Below, in pieces: positions 16,934-26,377 of a DNA stretch of 64,000 nucleotides. Position 1 is the first letter of the stretch. The number at the start of each line of letters is the position of its first letter. The DNA is from Myxococcales bacterium (GTDB taxonomy: Bacteria; Myxococcota_A; Bradymonadia; UBA7976; UBA1532). The notes beneath the pieces were generated by a model. It was not told the origin of the DNA, made no database searches, and worked only from the letters and a program-made list of their open reading frames with translations. The stretch is from contig JACKDP010000003.1 of the NCBI GenBank assembly GCA_020633435.1, positions 1 through 64,000 of the forward strand. The letters run 5' to 3'. A program made the position numbers and the translations under genes.

Positions 16934-18457
16934 ATGGGAAGCCTCCGACTCGACGCCCTCCGCCTGCCGGCCCTGCTGGCGCTCTTCCTGCTGCCCGCCG
17001 CCGTCCACGCCCAGGACGGCGAGGACGCGCCGGAGGAGGAGCCCGCCGCCCCCGCCGACGACGACGGCCCGGGCGAGGGGGGTCGCAAGGGCGAGGGCCA
17101 GCCCGACCTCGTGGCCCTGCTCGATCCCCTGCTCGACGCCAAGGGCCTGGAGAAGGCGCGCATGAGCGTCTTCATCGGCCGCGCCGACGGCGGCGACCCC
17201 CTCTACACCTACCAGGCCGACGAGGCGCTGCACCCGGCCAGCAACACCAAGCTGGTGACCACGGCCGCGGCCCTGCACATCCTGGGGCCCGCGCACACGT
17301 TCCACACCGACCTCGTGGCCGCCTCCCTCGACGACGGCGTGGCCGACCGGCTCTACCTGGTGGGCGGCGGGGATCCCTTCTTCGTGGGCGAGAGCCTGTG
17401 GAAGCTGGTGGACGACGCCCGCGACGCCGGCCTGCGCCGCGTGAAGGGCGACGTGGTGGTGGACGAGTCGTACTTCGGCCCCGTCCACCTGCCCCCCGGC
17501 TACGACAAGAAGCCCGACGACGACGCCTCCTACCGCGCGGCCACCGGCGCGGCGAGCCTCAACTTCAACAGCATCGTCGTGCGCATCGAGCCCGGGGCCC
17601 GGCCCGGCGCCCCGGTGCGGGTGAGCACCCGGCCCGACACCGCCTACGCCCTCATCGACAACGAGGCGACGACCACCGACGGTGGCAAGGAGCGCATCAG
17701 CCTGACGGCCCGGGAGTTCAAGGACCGCACGAAGCTCATCGTGCGGGGCCGCATCCCCCTGAAGCACGCCGGCCTCACCGTGCGCCGCCGCATCGACAAC
17801 CCGCCCCTCTTCACCGGCCTCGCCCTGGCCGCCGCCCTCAAGGACGCCGGCATCAAGGTGGGCGGCAAGGTGCGCGTCGGCAGCGCCCCCGAGAAGCGCC
17901 GCCTGGTCGCGCGCCACTACTCGCCCGCGCTCGGCAAGCTGGTCGACGACGTGAACAAGCTCTCCAACAACTTCATGGCCGAGCACCTGCTGCGCACCCT
18001 CGGCGCCGAGAAGGGCGGGGCCGGCGGCTTCGACGAGGGGCGCCGTATCGTCTCGGATTTCCTCAAAAAAGACGTCGGCCTCGGCAAGTTCACCTACAGC
18101 AACGGCTCGGGCCTCTTCGGCGAGACGGCCTTCTCGGCCCGCCAGCTCGCCACCCTGCTGCGCTACATGCACACCCGCCGACCGGCCCTGCCGGAGTACG
18201 CCGCGTCCCTGGCCATCGCCGGCGTCGACGGCACGCTGCGGCGCCGCCTGCGCAAGCTGCCCGCCGGCCAGATCCGCGCCAAGACGGGCACGCTGGACGG
18301 CGTCATCTGCATCTCGGGGTACGTGGAGTTCGCCGACGGGACGCCCGGCGTCTTCAGCATCCTCGTCAACGACGTGAAGGAAGCGCCCTGGAAGGTCTGG
18401 CGGATGCAGGACAAGATCCTGGAGGCCCTGGCCGGCTACCGGCCGCGGCCCGGCTGA
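16934..18457 (+). CDS. dacB: D-alanyl-D-alanine carboxypeptidase/endopeptidase (PBP4, DacB)
   Basis: A 507-residue secreted peptidase S13 protein. The signal peptide runs to about residue 26 (VHAQ) and is followed by an acidic linker (30-55). The penicillin-binding motifs are in order: SNTK (Ser103-Lys106, nucleophile), SNN (about residue 344) and KTG (about 450). The insertion between the first two motifs matches the extra domains of PBP4. It trims the terminal D-Ala or cleaves DD-crosslinks in the periplasm. No clear ribosome binding site is visible before the ATG. It ends three bases from the stop of the convergent TPR fragment. Confidence 0.92.
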   Translation: MGSLRLDALRLPALLALFLLPAAVHAQDGEDAPEEEPAAPADDDGPGEGGRKGEGQPDLVALLDPLLDAKGLEKARMSVFIGRADGGDPLYTYQADEALHPASNTKLVTTAAALHILGPAHTFHTDLVAASLDDGVADRLYLVGGGDPFFVGESLWKLVDDARDAGLRRVKGDVVVDESYFGPVHLPPGYDKKPDDDASYRAATGAASLNFNSIVVRIEPGARPGAPVRVSTRPDTAYALIDNEATTTDGGKERISLTAREFKDRTKLIVRGRIPLKHAGLTVRRRIDNPPLFTGLALAAALKDAGIKVGGKVRVGSAPEKRRLVARHYSPALGKLVDDVNKLSNNFMAEHLLRTLGAEKGGAGGFDEGRRIVSDFLKKDVGLGKFTYSNGSGLFGETAFSARQLATLLRYMHTRRPALPEYAASLAIAGVDGTLRRRLRKLPAGQIRAKTGTLDGVICISGYVEFADGTPGVFSILVNDVKEAPWKVWRMQDKILEALAGYRPRPG

Positions 18458-18460
18458 CCG

Positions 18461-18970
18461 CTACTCCTTCGGCGCCTCGTCGGCGGGGGCCTTGACCGGC
18501 TCGGCCGGCAGGGCCTCGGCGTCGTCCATCACCGCCGCCGGGCGCTCGGCCCGCGGCGCGTCCGCCTTCTTGCGCACCGCCTCCAGCGCCGCGATGCGCT
18601 GCCGCGCCAGGGCCCGCACCGTCGGATCGTCGCTGCTGGCCGCCAGGCGGTAGAGCTGCAGCGCTCGGGCGGTGTCCCCCAGGACCTCGTAGCTGCGCGC
18701 CGCCTCGATCATGCTCATCGCGAACTGGTCGTGGCCGCGGTTGCTGGAGAAGTACCGCTGGTACGCCTCCACGGCCGCCGCGTGATCGCCGCGCTGCCGG
18801 GCCGCGCGGGCCTGGCGCAGGGCCGGGGGCACGCCCCCGCCGTCGGCGTCGGCCTCGCGCTGGGCCGCCGGCTGGCGCGTCGCGGCAGGCTCGTCGGCCT
18901 GGTCGCGGCGCACGGCGGCGGGCGGGCGGGCGTCAGGCTCAGGCCGGGCGGCGCCATGCCGCCCGCCCAC
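18461..18970 (-). CDS. TPR-like C-terminal part of the anti-sigma protein (frameshift continuation)
   Basis: This frame reads VGGRHGAARPEPDARPPAA... and continues into helical repeats (HAAAVEAYQRYFSSN, FAMSMIEAARSYEVLGDTARALQLYRLAA, RALARQRIAALEAVRKK) with a Glu/Ala/Pro-rich tail. The repeats look like TPR units. No credible start exists except an in-frame GTG at 18970, which lacks a ribosome binding site. It overlaps the end of the upstream gene by 32 bp in the +1 frame. The simplest reading is that both parts form one protein, an anti-sigma N-terminus with a periplasmic TPR C-terminus, split by one extra base in the GTGGGTGGGCGGGCGG run (18959-18974). Confidence 0.6.
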   Translation of the reverse strand: MGGRHGAARPEPDARPPAAVRRDQADEPAATRQPAAQREADADGGGVPPALRQARAARQRGDHAAAVEAYQRYFSSNRGHDQFAMSMIEAARSYEVLGDTARALQLYRLAASSDDPTVRALARQRIAALEAVRKKADAPRAERPAAVMDDAEALPAEPVKAPADEAPKE

Positions 18971-20200
18971 CCACGGCCGCCGCGGCCGCCTGGACGGGCA
19001 CCGGCGCCGCCTCGGGGGCAGCGTCGTCGTCCGCGGACGGCGCCGGATCGGCGAGGGCGTCATCGAAGACCGCCACCTCGTCGACGGTGGCCCGGCGCGG
19101 GGCCGCCTCCTTGTTGGCGTCCTCGTCCTCGGCCCCCGCCGCCTCGGCGAGCGGGGCGTCCACGGTGACCACCGGCGCCGGCTCGCCGCGGTTGCGCGCG
19201 ACGCGGTCGGCGCCCCCACCACCCCGCGACTCCTCGACCTCCTCCTTGGGGAAGGCGGCCGGCTTCTGGGGGGCCACCTCGGCCGGCGGCGCGGGGGGCG
19301 GCGGCGCGAAGGCCGGCTCCTTCTCCACCTCGCCCGCCAGATCGAAGGCCATCTTCTTGTCGGCCTTCTTCGCCGTCGCCGTCGCCGGCGCCGGCCGCGC
19401 GGGGGCCCGCTTGCGCTTCGCCGCGCGGCCCTCGCCGCCCTCCCCGGACCGCGTGTCCTTGAGGCCGGTGTCCACCGGCGGGATCAGCGTCTTGGTGTCC
19501 GCCACGCCATCGCGCGCGTCGCCGTCCCCGCCGAAGGCGTCCGTCCCCTTCGCCGACAGGGCCTTGGACTTCTCGTTCTGCTCGGCCCGGGCCGGCGCGC
19601 CGTTCCCGGCCTTGTCCAGGCCGGCCGGCGCCTCGCCCTCGTCCGCCTCTTCCGCGGCCTTCTCCTCGACGGGCTCGGCGTTCTGGGCCCGATCCTTGCC
19701 CGCGAACAGGCCGTCGCGCAGCTTGCCGTCCTCGGCCAGCCCCGGCGCGTTCGACGCCGGCGCCGCCTGATCGGCCGCGGAGCCGGCGGGGGCCTCGACG
19801 GCCCGCTCCAGCGCCGTCGGCGCCGCGGGCGCCGGAGCCTCGGAGTCCTGGTAACCCCTGGAGAAGTAAAGCAAAGCGCCGCCAGCCAGGACCATCAGGC
19901 CCAGGCCCGCGAACGCTGGGTTCATGGTCAGCGAGGACAGCCAGGCGAAGAAGCCCTTCGGCGCCTCCGCCGGGGCCGCCTGCTGCCGCGCCGCCCGCAG
20001 GATGTTGTAGTGCACCTGGGGATCCGGCTCGGGCTCGGGCAGGGTGGCCATGGCGCGGCGCACCGACGTCCAGGCCTCCAGCCGCTCCCGCAGCACGGGA
20101 TCGGTGTTGACGAGGGCCTGGAGCGCCTCGGCGTCCTCCGGCAGCACCTCGCCGTAGAGCAGGTCGAGCAGCTTGTCGTCGGGCTGGGGTCGCGGGGTGC

Positions 20201-20204
<4 letters not shown>
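18939..20204 (-). CDS. Anti-sigma factor with single membrane anchor (truncated by frameshift)
   Basis: As read, 421 residues. The N-terminal 75 residues form a helical sigma-binding region (KLLDLLYGEVLPEDAEALQALV, DPVLRERLEAW). One transmembrane helix follows at about 96-114. Beyond it lies a 300-residue low-complexity Ala/Pro/Glu/Lys-rich periplasmic linker. The frame stops at 18939, just after the point where the neighbouring frame becomes the better-looking protein (TPR repeats). Its ATG overlaps the sigma gene stop (4 bp). The most likely role is to hold the ECF sigma factor at the inner membrane, with the TPR part sensing periplasmic partners. Confidence 0.75.
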
Positions 20205-20866
<662 letters not shown>

Positions 20867-20920
20867 GTCAGCGCCGGTCTCCTCGAACGCGGGGGGCTGG
20901 GAATGGATCTACCGCGGCAC

Positions 20921-20949
20921 ATTCGAGTCTTGTCCGCCCGAGATTGCAA
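20921..20949 (-). promoter_or_regulatory. Possible promoter of the ECF sigma/anti-sigma operon
   Basis: On the minus strand TTGCAA (20949-20944) and TCGAAT (20926-20921) are exactly 17 bp apart, each matching the sigma-70 consensus at four of six positions. This is about 55 bp upstream of the sigma gene start and is one of the few AT-richer patches in the intergenic region. Confidence 0.35.
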
Positions 20950-21059
20950 GGGGCGGGTGCCCGCGGGCGAGGCGCGGTCCAGGCGCCCACGCGACAAGGC
21001 GTTGACGTTGGCGGGGGCGGGGAGGAAAGCTCTCCCTTCGACCGCCGCGTCTCGGGCCC

Positions 21060-24000
21060 ATGCTGCACCTGACCTGCTCCAACCAGATGGAAGCGCTCGT
21101 CGACCCCCTCGCCCGGGCGGTCCAGGCGGCGCGGGCGGCCGATCCGCTGGGCGTCGTGACGCTGATCGTGCCCGACCAGTCCGTCGCCCAGTACCTGCGC
21201 TTCCGCCTGGCCGAGCGCCTCGGCATCGCGGCCCACCTGCGCTTCACCTTCTTGACCCGCTACCTGAAGGACCTGGTGGAGGCCGCGGATCCCGGCATCC
21301 GGGTCGTGGACGCCGACCGCCTGCAGCTCCTCTTGTTCGCGCGCCTGCGCGATCCGGCCCTCACCCGCCTCGACGGGCTGGAGCGGGTGCAGCGCTACCT
21401 GGACCGCGCCACCACCGAGGCCGAGCGCGAGACGCGGGCCCTGCAGCTCGCCCTGCAGCTCGGCCGGCTCTTCGAGGAGTACGGCTACTCGCGGCGCGAG
21501 ATGCTGCGGGCCTGGCGCCGCGGCCCCGTCCTGCGCCACCCCGGCTTCGCGCGCACCGAGCGCTGGCAGCAGATCCTCTGGCGGCAGCTCTTCGACGACG
21601 ACGGCGCCCTGCGGGTGGCGCTGCCGCCGCCGCCCCTGGAGGCGCAGGTGGGGCAGCTCGGCCTCTTCGCCGCCGCCCCCACGACGCGCTCCATGCTGCT
21701 CGCCGACGCCGTCGCCGCCGCCAGCCGTCGCGGCCTGGCCCTGCCCGAGGCGGTGCACGTCTTCGGCCTGTCCTACGTGGCCCCGGCGTTCGCCGAGATC
21801 TTCGCCCGCCTGGCCGCCACCGGCCCCCTGCACGTCTACGCCATCAACCCCTGCATGGAGTTCTGGGAGGACGTCGAGCAGGCCGACGAGAGCCTGCGGC
21901 GCGCCGCCCAGGGCCGCCTCGTCCACCGCGGCGACAAGCTCGACGGCTTCGACCTGGACGCGAGCCAGATCGGCGGACTTCCTCAGGATTTCGCCGATCC
22001 CTTCGAGCTGGACCGCCCCGGCGACACCCCCGCCCTGCGCCTCTGGGGCCGCCCGGGGCGCGAGTACGTGCGCCTGCTCAACCAGCTCACGGACTGCCGC
22101 TTCGAGGCCCACTTCCGCGACCCGACGCGGGGCCAGCCGCCGACGCTCCTGGGCCTGCTCCAGCGCGACATCCTGCTGCGGGCCCCCGAGCGGCCCGTGG
22201 CCACCACCGGCGAGCCCGACGCCTCCATCCGCCTGCTGGCCTGCCCCGGCGTCCGCCGGGAGGTGGAGATCGTCGCCGATCACATCTGGGCGCTCGTCCG
22301 CGCCCGCGACGCCGCCGGCCAGCCCCTGCGCTTCCACCAGATCGCCGTGATGGTGGCCGACCCCCGCCGCGAGGACTACCTGACGCATGTGGACGCCGTG
22401 TTCCGCGAGCGCCACGGGCTGCCCTTCAACGTCATCGACCGGCCCCTCTCGGGCCAGAGCCGCGTCATCGAGGCCATCGAGCGCCTGCTGGACCTGCCGG
22501 CGAGCCACTTCGAGTACGCCGAGCTGATGCGCCTCTTGACCCACCCCGCCGTGGGGGGCGCCGACCCGGACGTGGACGCGGTGCGCTGGCGGCGGTGGGG
22601 CGACGCCCTGAAGATCGTCTTCGGCGCCGACCGGGCCGACCTCGAGGACACCTACATCGACCGGGACGTCTTCAACTGGGATCAGGCCCTGCGCCGCCTG
22701 ATGCTGGGGGCGTTCGTCACCGGCGAGAAGGCGGGCGAGCCGCGGCCGGTGGAGCTGTCCACCGGGGTGTGGATGCCATTCGAGACGGGGCCCGACGCCC
22801 TGGCCGACGTCGGGCGCCTGGTGACGCTGGCGCGCTGCCTTATCGCCGACGCCCGGGCGCTGCGCACCGCGGAGCTCTCGGTGGCCGACTGGGCCGTGAT
22901 GCTGGCGCGGCTCATCACCCGCTACGTCTCGGGCACGCGCGTGGACGACGAGCTGGCCATCTCGCGCTGCCTGGCCGCCCTGGAGCAGCTCGGCGCCGCC
23001 GATCTGGAGGGGGGCGCCGTCTCCTTCGAGGTGGCGCGGGAGCTGGTGCGGGCGCGGATGGCCGGGCTCGAGGGCGGCCGCGGGCAGCACCAGGCGGACG
23101 GCGTCGTGGTCTCGTCGCTGCTGCCCATGCGGGCCGTGCCCTTCGAGGCCGTCTTCGTGCTCGGCCTGGGCGAGGGCCGCTTCCCCGCCCCGGCCCGCAA
23201 CCACCCCCTCGATCTGCGCCAGGCCCGCCGCCTGCCGGGGGACGTGACGCCCGCCGAGCGCGACCGCTACCTCTTCCTGGAGACGCTGCTGGCCGCCCGC
23301 CAGCAGGTGTTCCTGTCGTGGGTGGCCCGCGACGCCACCAGCGGCGACGCGGTGGAGCCGTCGGCGGTGGTGAAGGAGCTGCAGTACCTGCTGCGGGGCT
23401 ACGTGCCGCCGGACCGCCTGGACGCGCTGGTGGAGGCGCACCCCGTCAGCGCCTTCGACCTCACGTACTTCCCTGATCTCAAAGACGAATCCAGCCAGGA
23501 GCCCGCGCGCAGCGTCTCGTCGGAGGCCCGGCGGGGGGCGCGGGCGCGGGCCCTGCGCCTGGACGTGCACCGCCACCTCGTCGCGCCGCCGCCCGAGGGC
23601 GAGGCCCTCATCACCGGGCTGTCGAGCCCCAGCCTCGACGCCCTGGGCCCCATGCTGCGGCTGCCCACGCCGCCGCTCCACGCCCCCGCGGCCCCCGAGC
23701 GCGTCATCCTGCCACTCTACGCCATCCAGCGGTTCCTGGAGTCGCCCCTGCAGGGGGCCGCCCGCTTCGTGCTGGGCCTGCGGGAGGACGGCACCGCCAC
23801 CCTGGACGGCGACGCGGACGAGCCCCTGGTCGTCGACCGCCAGGCGCGCTTCACCCTGCTGCGCGACGCCTTCTTCGCCGGCGAGGGCGATCTGGGGGCC
23901 ATGGAGGCGGCCTGGAAGGACGGCTTCGAGCGCCTGCAGCTCAAGGGCGAGGCCCCCGTGGGCCTCTTCGCCGAGATCCGCCGCCACGAGGACCTGGCCA

Positions 24001-24680
24001 CGCTCGCCACCTGGGCCGCGCACCTCGACCGCCTGGCCCTCCCCGACCTCCGGGCCTGGCAGGTCTACCGCATCGGCCGCGCCCGGGCCGACGGCGGGCC
24101 GGTGGACGCCCTCCTCGATCCGCTCACGCTGACCATCCCGGGGCCCGACGGCCGCCCGCTGCCCGTCGAGCTGCACGGCCGCCTGCTGCCCCTGGCCCCC
24201 GATCGCGGCGCCGCCCTGCGCTGCCTGCCCGCCAGCGCCGCCAGCGAGAAGCACTTCCTGCCCGGCTTCCTCAACCTGGTGGCCCTGTCCGCGGCCGGCG
24301 TCGAGCTGCCCGAGGTCCTGCGCGTGCTCGTCCTGCCCACCGGCGACGCCGGCCCGGCCGCCCTGGAGCGCCGCTACGCCGTGCCGCCCCGGGCCGTCTG
24401 CCAGCAGTGGTTCGCCGACGTCGTGGGCGACCTGCTCACCGAGGTCCACGACTACCGCCTGCCCATCGAGACGGTGCTGGAGTGGCACGAGGAGCTGCGC
24501 TGGCGGCCGTACGCCCGGCCGTTCATCCGGCGCAACAGCCGCGACCACCCCAACAGCTCGCAGATCGGCCCGGTGCGCACGCCGGAGGCCTTCGATCTGC
24601 CCCCCGTGGAGCAGGCGCGGGCCATGATGAACCGGCGCCTCGGCCTCTGGTTCCAGGCCCAGGAGCGCGCCCGCGGCTGA
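21060..24680 (+). CDS. recC: Exodeoxyribonuclease V gamma subunit, RecC-like
   Basis: A 1206-residue protein, close to the usual RecC length (about 1100-1200). The start MLHLTCSNQMEALVDPLA matches the RecC N-terminus, as do TLIVPDQSVAQYLRFRLAERLGIAAHL, the VHVFGLSYVAPAFAEIFARLA segment and the RPLSGQSRVIEAIERLLDLP helicase-like part. The late motif LPLYAIQRFLESPLQGAARFVLGL opens the inactive nuclease-like C-terminal domain. RecC scans for Chi within RecBCD during double-strand break processing. RecC, RecB and RecD genes are usually clustered, but neither recB nor recD is in the window. The gene is followed by a CBS-domain gene instead. Confidence 0.88.
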   Translation: MLHLTCSNQMEALVDPLARAVQAARAADPLGVVTLIVPDQSVAQYLRFRLAERLGIAAHLRFTFLTRYLKDLVEAADPGIRVVDADRLQLLLFARLRDPALTRLDGLERVQRYLDRATTEAERETRALQLALQLGRLFEEYGYSRREMLRAWRRGPVLRHPGFARTERWQQILWRQLFDDDGALRVALPPPPLEAQVGQLGLFAAAPTTRSMLLADAVAAASRRGLALPEAVHVFGLSYVAPAFAEIFARLAATGPLHVYAINPCMEFWEDVEQADESLRRAAQGRLVHRGDKLDGFDLDASQIGGLPQDFADPFELDRPGDTPALRLWGRPGREYVRLLNQLTDCRFEAHFRDPTRGQPPTLLGLLQRDILLRAPERPVATTGEPDASIRLLACPGVRREVEIVADHIWALVRARDAAGQPLRFHQIAVMVADPRREDYLTHVDAVFRERHGLPFNVIDRPLSGQSRVIEAIERLLDLPASHFEYAELMRLLTHPAVGGADPDVDAVRWRRWGDALKIVFGADRADLEDTYIDRDVFNWDQALRRLMLGAFVTGEKAGEPRPVELSTGVWMPFETGPDALADVGRLVTLARCLIADARALRTAELSVADWAVMLARLITRYVSGTRVDDELAISRCLAALEQLGAADLEGGAVSFEVARELVRARMAGLEGGRGQHQADGVVVSSLLPMRAVPFEAVFVLGLGEGRFPAPARNHPLDLRQARRLPGDVTPAERDRYLFLETLLAARQQVFLSWVARDATSGDAVEPSAVVKELQYLLRGYVPPDRLDALVEAHPVSAFDLTYFPDLKDESSQEPARSVSSEARRGARARALRLDVHRHLVAPPPEGEALITGLSSPSLDALGPMLRLPTPPLHAPAAPERVILPLYAIQRFLESPLQGAARFVLGLREDGTATLDGDADEPLVVDRQARFTLLRDAFFAGEGDLGAMEAAWKDGFERLQLKGEAPVGLFAEIRRHEDLATLATWAAHLDRLALPDLRAWQVYRIGRARADGGPVDALLDPLTLTIPGPDGRPLPVELHGRLLPLAPDRGAALRCLPASAASEKHFLPGFLNLVALSAAGVELPEVLRVLVLPTGDAGPAALERRYAVPPRAVCQQWFADVVGDLLTEVHDYRLPIETVLEWHEELRWRPYARPFIRRNSRDHPNSSQIGPVRTPEAFDLPPVEQARAMMNRRLGLWFQAQERARG

Positions 24681-24721
24681 CAGCCCTTGTCGGCGGCGGC
24701 GCGCGGCGTCAGCATGGACGC

Positions 24722-25141
24722 ATGAAGGTCCGCGCCTACATGACGAGCACCGTGCTGGTGGCCCAGGCCACCGACTCCGCCCGCGAGGCCCTGGAGAACA
24801 TGGCCCTCGGGGACGTCCGGCACCTCCCGGTGGTGGACGACGAGGGCCGCCTGCAGGGCGTCGTCTCCGATCGCGACCTGCGCCTGCCCGCCTGGGCAGC
24901 CAGCGCCGCGGGCAGCGAGGCCGCCTTCGAGGCGCTGACGGTGGGCGAGGTCATGACCGGCTTCGCCGTGTCGGTGAGCCCGGACGCCGATCTGCTGGAG
25001 GCGGCCCGCATCTTCGTCGAGCTGCGGTTCGGCGTGGTGCCCGTCGTGGATGAGGACGGCGAGCTGCAGGGCATGCTCTCGGCCATGGACGTCCTGCAGG
25101 CCTTCCTGGACATGGCGCCCGGCGACGACACGGCACGGTGA
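24722..25141 (+). CDS. CBS-domain pair protein
   Basis: A 139-residue protein made of two CBS motifs: VRAYMTSTVLVAQATDSAREALENM with RHLPVVDDEGRLQGVVSDRDL, and VGEVMTGFAVSVSPDADLLEAARIF with GVVPVVDEDGELQGMLSAMDVL. Such stand-alone Bateman modules bind adenine nucleotides and act as regulators. The target is not evident. It lies 41 bp after recC and 47 bp before the sulfide:quinone oxidoreductase gene, in the same direction. Confidence 0.9.
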   Translation: MKVRAYMTSTVLVAQATDSAREALENMALGDVRHLPVVDDEGRLQGVVSDRDLRLPAWAASAAGSEAAFEALTVGEVMTGFAVSVSPDADLLEAARIFVELRFGVVPVVDEDGELQGMLSAMDVLQAFLDMAPGDDTAR

Positions 25142-25188
25142 CTGCACAGCCAAAGGCCTGAGCCGCCTGCTGGCAGGAGATTGTTACC

Positions 25189-26370
25189 ATGTCGGATCAG
25201 AAGCGCGTCGTGATCATCGGTGGCGGGACGGCCGGCGTCACCGTCGCCGCCCGCCTCAAGCGCAGCCACGCCCCCCTCGACGTCACCGTCATCGAGCCCT
25301 CGGAGCGCCACTTCTACCAGCCCCTCTGGACGCTCGTGGGCGGCGGCCTGGCCACGCTCGCCGAGACCGAGCGCAGCGAGGCCTCGGTCATGCCCGCCGG
25401 GGTCACCTGGATCAAGGAGCCCGTCGCCACCATCCAGCCCGACGAGAAGACGCTACGACTCGGTAACGGTGACACCGTTTCGTACGACTACCTGGTCGTC
25501 TGCCCCGGCATCCAGCTCCGCGTCGACGAGGTGCCGGGCATGCAGGCCGCGCTCGAGCAGGACGACCGCGTCTGGACGAACTACGACCTGCGCTACGTGG
25601 AGAAGGGCCCGCGGGCCATCGCCGCGTTCAAGGGCGGCCGGGCCCTCTTCACCTTCCCGAAGTCGCCCCTGAAGTGCGGCGGCGCCCCCCAGAAGATCCT
25701 CTGGATCACCGAGGAGTGGCTGCGCAAGAACGGCGTGCGGGACCAGAGCGAGGTGCAGTTCATCACCCCCGGCGCCGCCATCTTCGGCGTGCCGCGCTAC
25801 AAGGCGGCCCTGTCCATCCTGGCCGAAGAGCGCGGCGTGGCCGTGCGCCCCGGGACGTGGCTGGCCGAGGTCCGCCACGAGACGAGCGAGGTGGTCTTCG
25901 GCACCGAGGCGGGCGAGACGCTCGTCGAGAAGTACGATCTGCTGCACGTCACCCCGCACCAGCGGCCGTTCGCGTTCGTGAAGCCCCTGGCCGACGCGGA
26001 CGGCTTCGTGGCCGTCGACAAGGAGACGCTCCAGCACACCCGCTACCCGGAGGTCTTCTCGCTGGGCGACGCCGCCGCGGTGCCCACGGCCCGCACCGGG
26101 GCCGCCGTGCGCAAGCAGGCCCCCGTGCTCGTGGCCAACCTGCTGGCGACCATCGAGGGCAAGCCCCTGGAGCGGCGGTACAACGGCTACACGTCCTGCC
26201 CGCTGGTGGTGGGCCACAAGCGCGTGATCCTGGCGGAGTTCGGCTACGACGACGCCATCCTGGAGACGTTCCCGTTCCGCCAGGACAAGCCCCGCTACAC
26301 GATGTGGCTGCTCAAGCGGCACGTCCTGCCGACGCTGTACTGGCGCGGGATGCTGCGCGGCCGGGCCTGA
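25189..26370 (+). CDS. sqr: Sulfide:quinone oxidoreductase, type II-like
   Basis: A 393-residue flavoprotein oxidoreductase. The FAD-binding Rossmann motif VVIIGGGTAGVTVAARL is at residues 7-23. HFYQPLWTLVGGG and the redox cysteines SPLKCGG (Cys163) and YTSCPLV (Cys337) match type II (mitochondrial SQRDL-like) enzymes, which keep two essential cysteines. FSLGDAAAVPTARTGAAVRKQ is the second FAD-binding motif. The enzyme oxidises sulfide and passes electrons to the quinone pool at the inner membrane, serving detoxification or energy gain. The ATG is preceded by AGGAGA at a spacing of nine. No persulfide dioxygenase or rhodanese gene is adjacent. It ends seven bases from the convergent HEAT-protein array. 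Confidence 0.88.
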   Translation: MSDQKRVVIIGGGTAGVTVAARLKRSHAPLDVTVIEPSERHFYQPLWTLVGGGLATLAETERSEASVMPAGVTWIKEPVATIQPDEKTLRLGNGDTVSYDYLVVCPGIQLRVDEVPGMQAALEQDDRVWTNYDLRYVEKGPRAIAAFKGGRALFTFPKSPLKCGGAPQKILWITEEWLRKNGVRDQSEVQFITPGAAIFGVPRYKAALSILAEERGVAVRPGTWLAEVRHETSEVVFGTEAGETLVEKYDLLHVTPHQRPFAFVKPLADADGFVAVDKETLQHTRYPEVFSLGDAAAVPTARTGAAVRKQAPVLVANLLATIEGKPLERRYNGYTSCPLVVGHKRVILAEFGYDDAILETFPFRQDKPRYTMWLLKRHVLPTLYWRGMLRGRA

Positions 26371-26377
26371 CGGCCCC

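Noticed and set aside
20868..24548. 1226-codon minus-strand open frame opposite recC
   Set aside because: It is a shadow. The plus strand encodes a convincing RecC from end to end.
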